This document shows positions 62,567 through 64,000 of a stretch of DNA of 64,000 nucleotides, piece by piece. The stretch lies in NCBI RefSeq assembly GCF_000150275.1, contig NW_002060945.1:8453650-8517649 (forward strand), given 5' to 3'. Both the position numbers and the translations under genes were made by a program. Each line of letters begins with the position of its first letter. Position 1 is the stretch's first letter. Below the pieces are notes generated by a model, which ran no database searches, was not told the DNA's origin, and was given only the letters and a program-made list of their open reading frames with translations. This DNA comes from Trichoplax adhaerens (lineage: Eukaryota > Placozoa > Uniplacotomia > Trichoplacea > Trichoplacidae).

Positions 62567-63640
62567 TTTCATCTTGCTAGCCATAATCAACACTTACTTT
62601 CTTAAGATATACAGTACAGTTCTCCACTGCATACTATCACTGTATTCCCTAACACATGACTACTGTAATTAGCTGAAATCATTACAGCAATCATTCGTCA
62701 TACTCCCAGATTACTTTCTGTGTAAGACACATCATGGGCTAGGTTTAGAACTAAGTTTATTTCAGAGCTGGCTACAGCTTTCACATTAATAACAACGATC
62801 CATATAGTAACGTGAACGATAAGAAGCGACATCCATTACGCAACATGAATACGATACGTATTAAAAATAAAAAATAATGAATTAATTTAACGCCATTTAT
62901 TAACCAGGAACAGGAATACGGACGACATAATCATTTGTCTTGTCTCGAGTCCCTATCCATAAAAAAGTTCATTATGTGAATGTACCTTTAGAGATAACAT
63001 AAATACCTTAAATACTATCTACACAGGGCATATTTGTAGAAGTTCATGATCCATAGTACAGCGCGTCCGGAAAGTCTGGACACATTTTATATGGCTTTGT
63101 ATGAAAAATGTGTCCAGATTTTTTTACAGTCTTTTTTCTCCAGACTTTCCGGACGCCCTGTACATGTGAGCTATTTTATCCTACTAGCCATAATCCATCA
63201 ATAGTTTACTTTATTAAGGTTAAGACCTACAATTCTATGTTGCATATTATCACTATATTGTCTTAAACAACACATAACTACTGTGACTAATTGGATGGAA
63301 TCACTACAGTAATAATAATTAATAATGCTCCACGATTACTTTCTAAATAGAAATGAATCATCACGTTATCGAGGTGAGAAATGAGTCAGTAAATAGTTAC
63401 GGCTACGGCTATAACAGCAATCCGCATGCAATTCAAAATTTGAGTCGTTAAAATAACACATAGTACATTCATCCACTTCTAGAAATGATCGAATAATAAT
63501 TAATAATGCTCCAAGATCACTTTCTAAATAGAAATTGATCATCATAAATACTAGGCGAGAAAATGAGTTGATGAGGAGTGGCGAAGCTTAACATACTATA
63601 GTTACAACAATAACAGCAATCAGTATGCGCAAGGATCCCT
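62567..63640. repeat. diverged repeat family, three copies or parts
   Basis: The segment at about 62567-62760 (CTAGCCATAATC, ACATGACTACTGTAATTAG, AGATTACTTTCT) recurs at about 63173-63395 with the same word order. The 3' half recurs again at about 63489-63560 (AATAATAATTAATAATGCTCCA, ACTTTCTAAATAGAAAT). The MITE at 63059 sits between copies one and two. No coding signal is seen. Confidence 0.65.
63059..63160. mobile_element. 102-bp MITE, Tc1/mariner-like termini
   Basis: The ends are 22-bp inverted repeats matching at 21 of 22 positions (63059-63080 and 63139-63160, CAGSGCGTCCGGAAAGTCTGGA). They are flanked on both sides by TA, the target duplication typical of the Tc1/mariner superfamily. 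There is no open frame, so it is non-autonomous. A second, perfect 14-bp inverted repeat (TCTGGACACATTTT at 63075-63088 and its complement at 63105-63118) overlaps the left terminal repeat. Confidence 0.85.
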
Positions 63641-64000
63641 CAAATAAGCCCTAGCTTAAAAGTCAATCCAGAACAGTATGAACACATGTTGCAATGTTAC
63701 GTAATGAATTGTGGCTACCCTGCCAGGCGTAGTAGACAGCATCAAATTTTAATGGATGATTTTAGAATAAATAAATCAACTATGGCTGCGGTAGCCATGG
63801 CGGTGTCTAATCACTGCAAGCTGGTGGCCAGTCTAACCTCGACGTAGTAGACTGTATCAAACTCTTCTTCGTAACCTATAATAATCGCTATGGATAAAAA
63901 TTATAATCTGTCAGCGTACTTGATCCGTCGCTAGGCTTGAAAATGCAAAATAAAAGCATTGAAAGGGAGCATCGCGCATGCGTTCAGGCTACCACTTTCA
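63641..64000. other. intergenic, nothing recognised
   Basis: Only a short loose repeat is seen (GTAGTAGAC(A/T)G(C/T)ATCAAA near 63729 and 63845). No gene. Confidence 0.5.

Overview
This window is nuclear DNA from an intron-rich animal. It is strongly A+T-rich by eye, uses the standard code, and has short GT-AG introns with many small exons. The genes recognised are animal-type: long ABCC (MRP4-like) transporters and the lysosomal tethering protein VPS41. Compact many-exon genes and abundant TACTGTA/TACAGTA palindromes would fit an early-branching animal such as a placozoan. That placement is an inference and was not tested.

The left three quarters (1-51,839) hold a head-to-tail array of ABCC4-like full transporters, all on the minus strand. 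Gene A (1-4,292) is cut by the window edge. Gene B (about 18,167-25,617), gene C (about 29,789-37,749) and gene D (43,016-51,839) each have the ABCC short-type layout: N-terminal segment, TMD1, NBD1, linker, TMD2, NBD2. Most homologous exons have exactly the same length in B, C and D, so the array grew by tandem duplication of a finished gene. Upstream of gene C lies a second copy of the first exons (exons 1-4, 37,886-39,088), next to a 50-N assembly gap. It is either the 5' end of a fifth gene lost in the gap or an alternative exon cassette for gene C. A terminal micro-exon gives B and C short C-terminal tails, which gene D lacks.

The spacers hold no gene I can identify with confidence. 4.3-18.2 kb contains diverged tandem repeats and a decayed minus-strand stretch that looks like leucine-rich repeats. 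25.6-29.8 kb has a 22-bp perfect palindrome, a 30-bp minisatellite and weak coding-like remnants. 39.1-43.0 kb contains an eight-unit satellite with internal hairpins.

Gene D and VPS41 are divergent, about 2.6 kb apart. The spacer ends in three 173-bp tandem repeats and a palindromic GTACA repeat just upstream of the VPS41 start. VPS41 (54,482-61,496, plus strand, 37 exons) appears complete, with an acidic N-terminus, beta-propeller region, clathrin heavy-chain-like repeat region and C-terminal RING-H2 finger. The right end (61.5-64 kb) has diverged repeats and a 102-bp mariner-like MITE.

The ABCC proteins would export organic anions at membranes. VPS41 acts in HOPS-dependent late endosome/lysosome fusion. 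Nothing in the sequence links the two functionally. Exon boundaries were worked out by eye from reading frame, GT/AG sites and paralogue comparison; expect errors of 1-2 bases in places.
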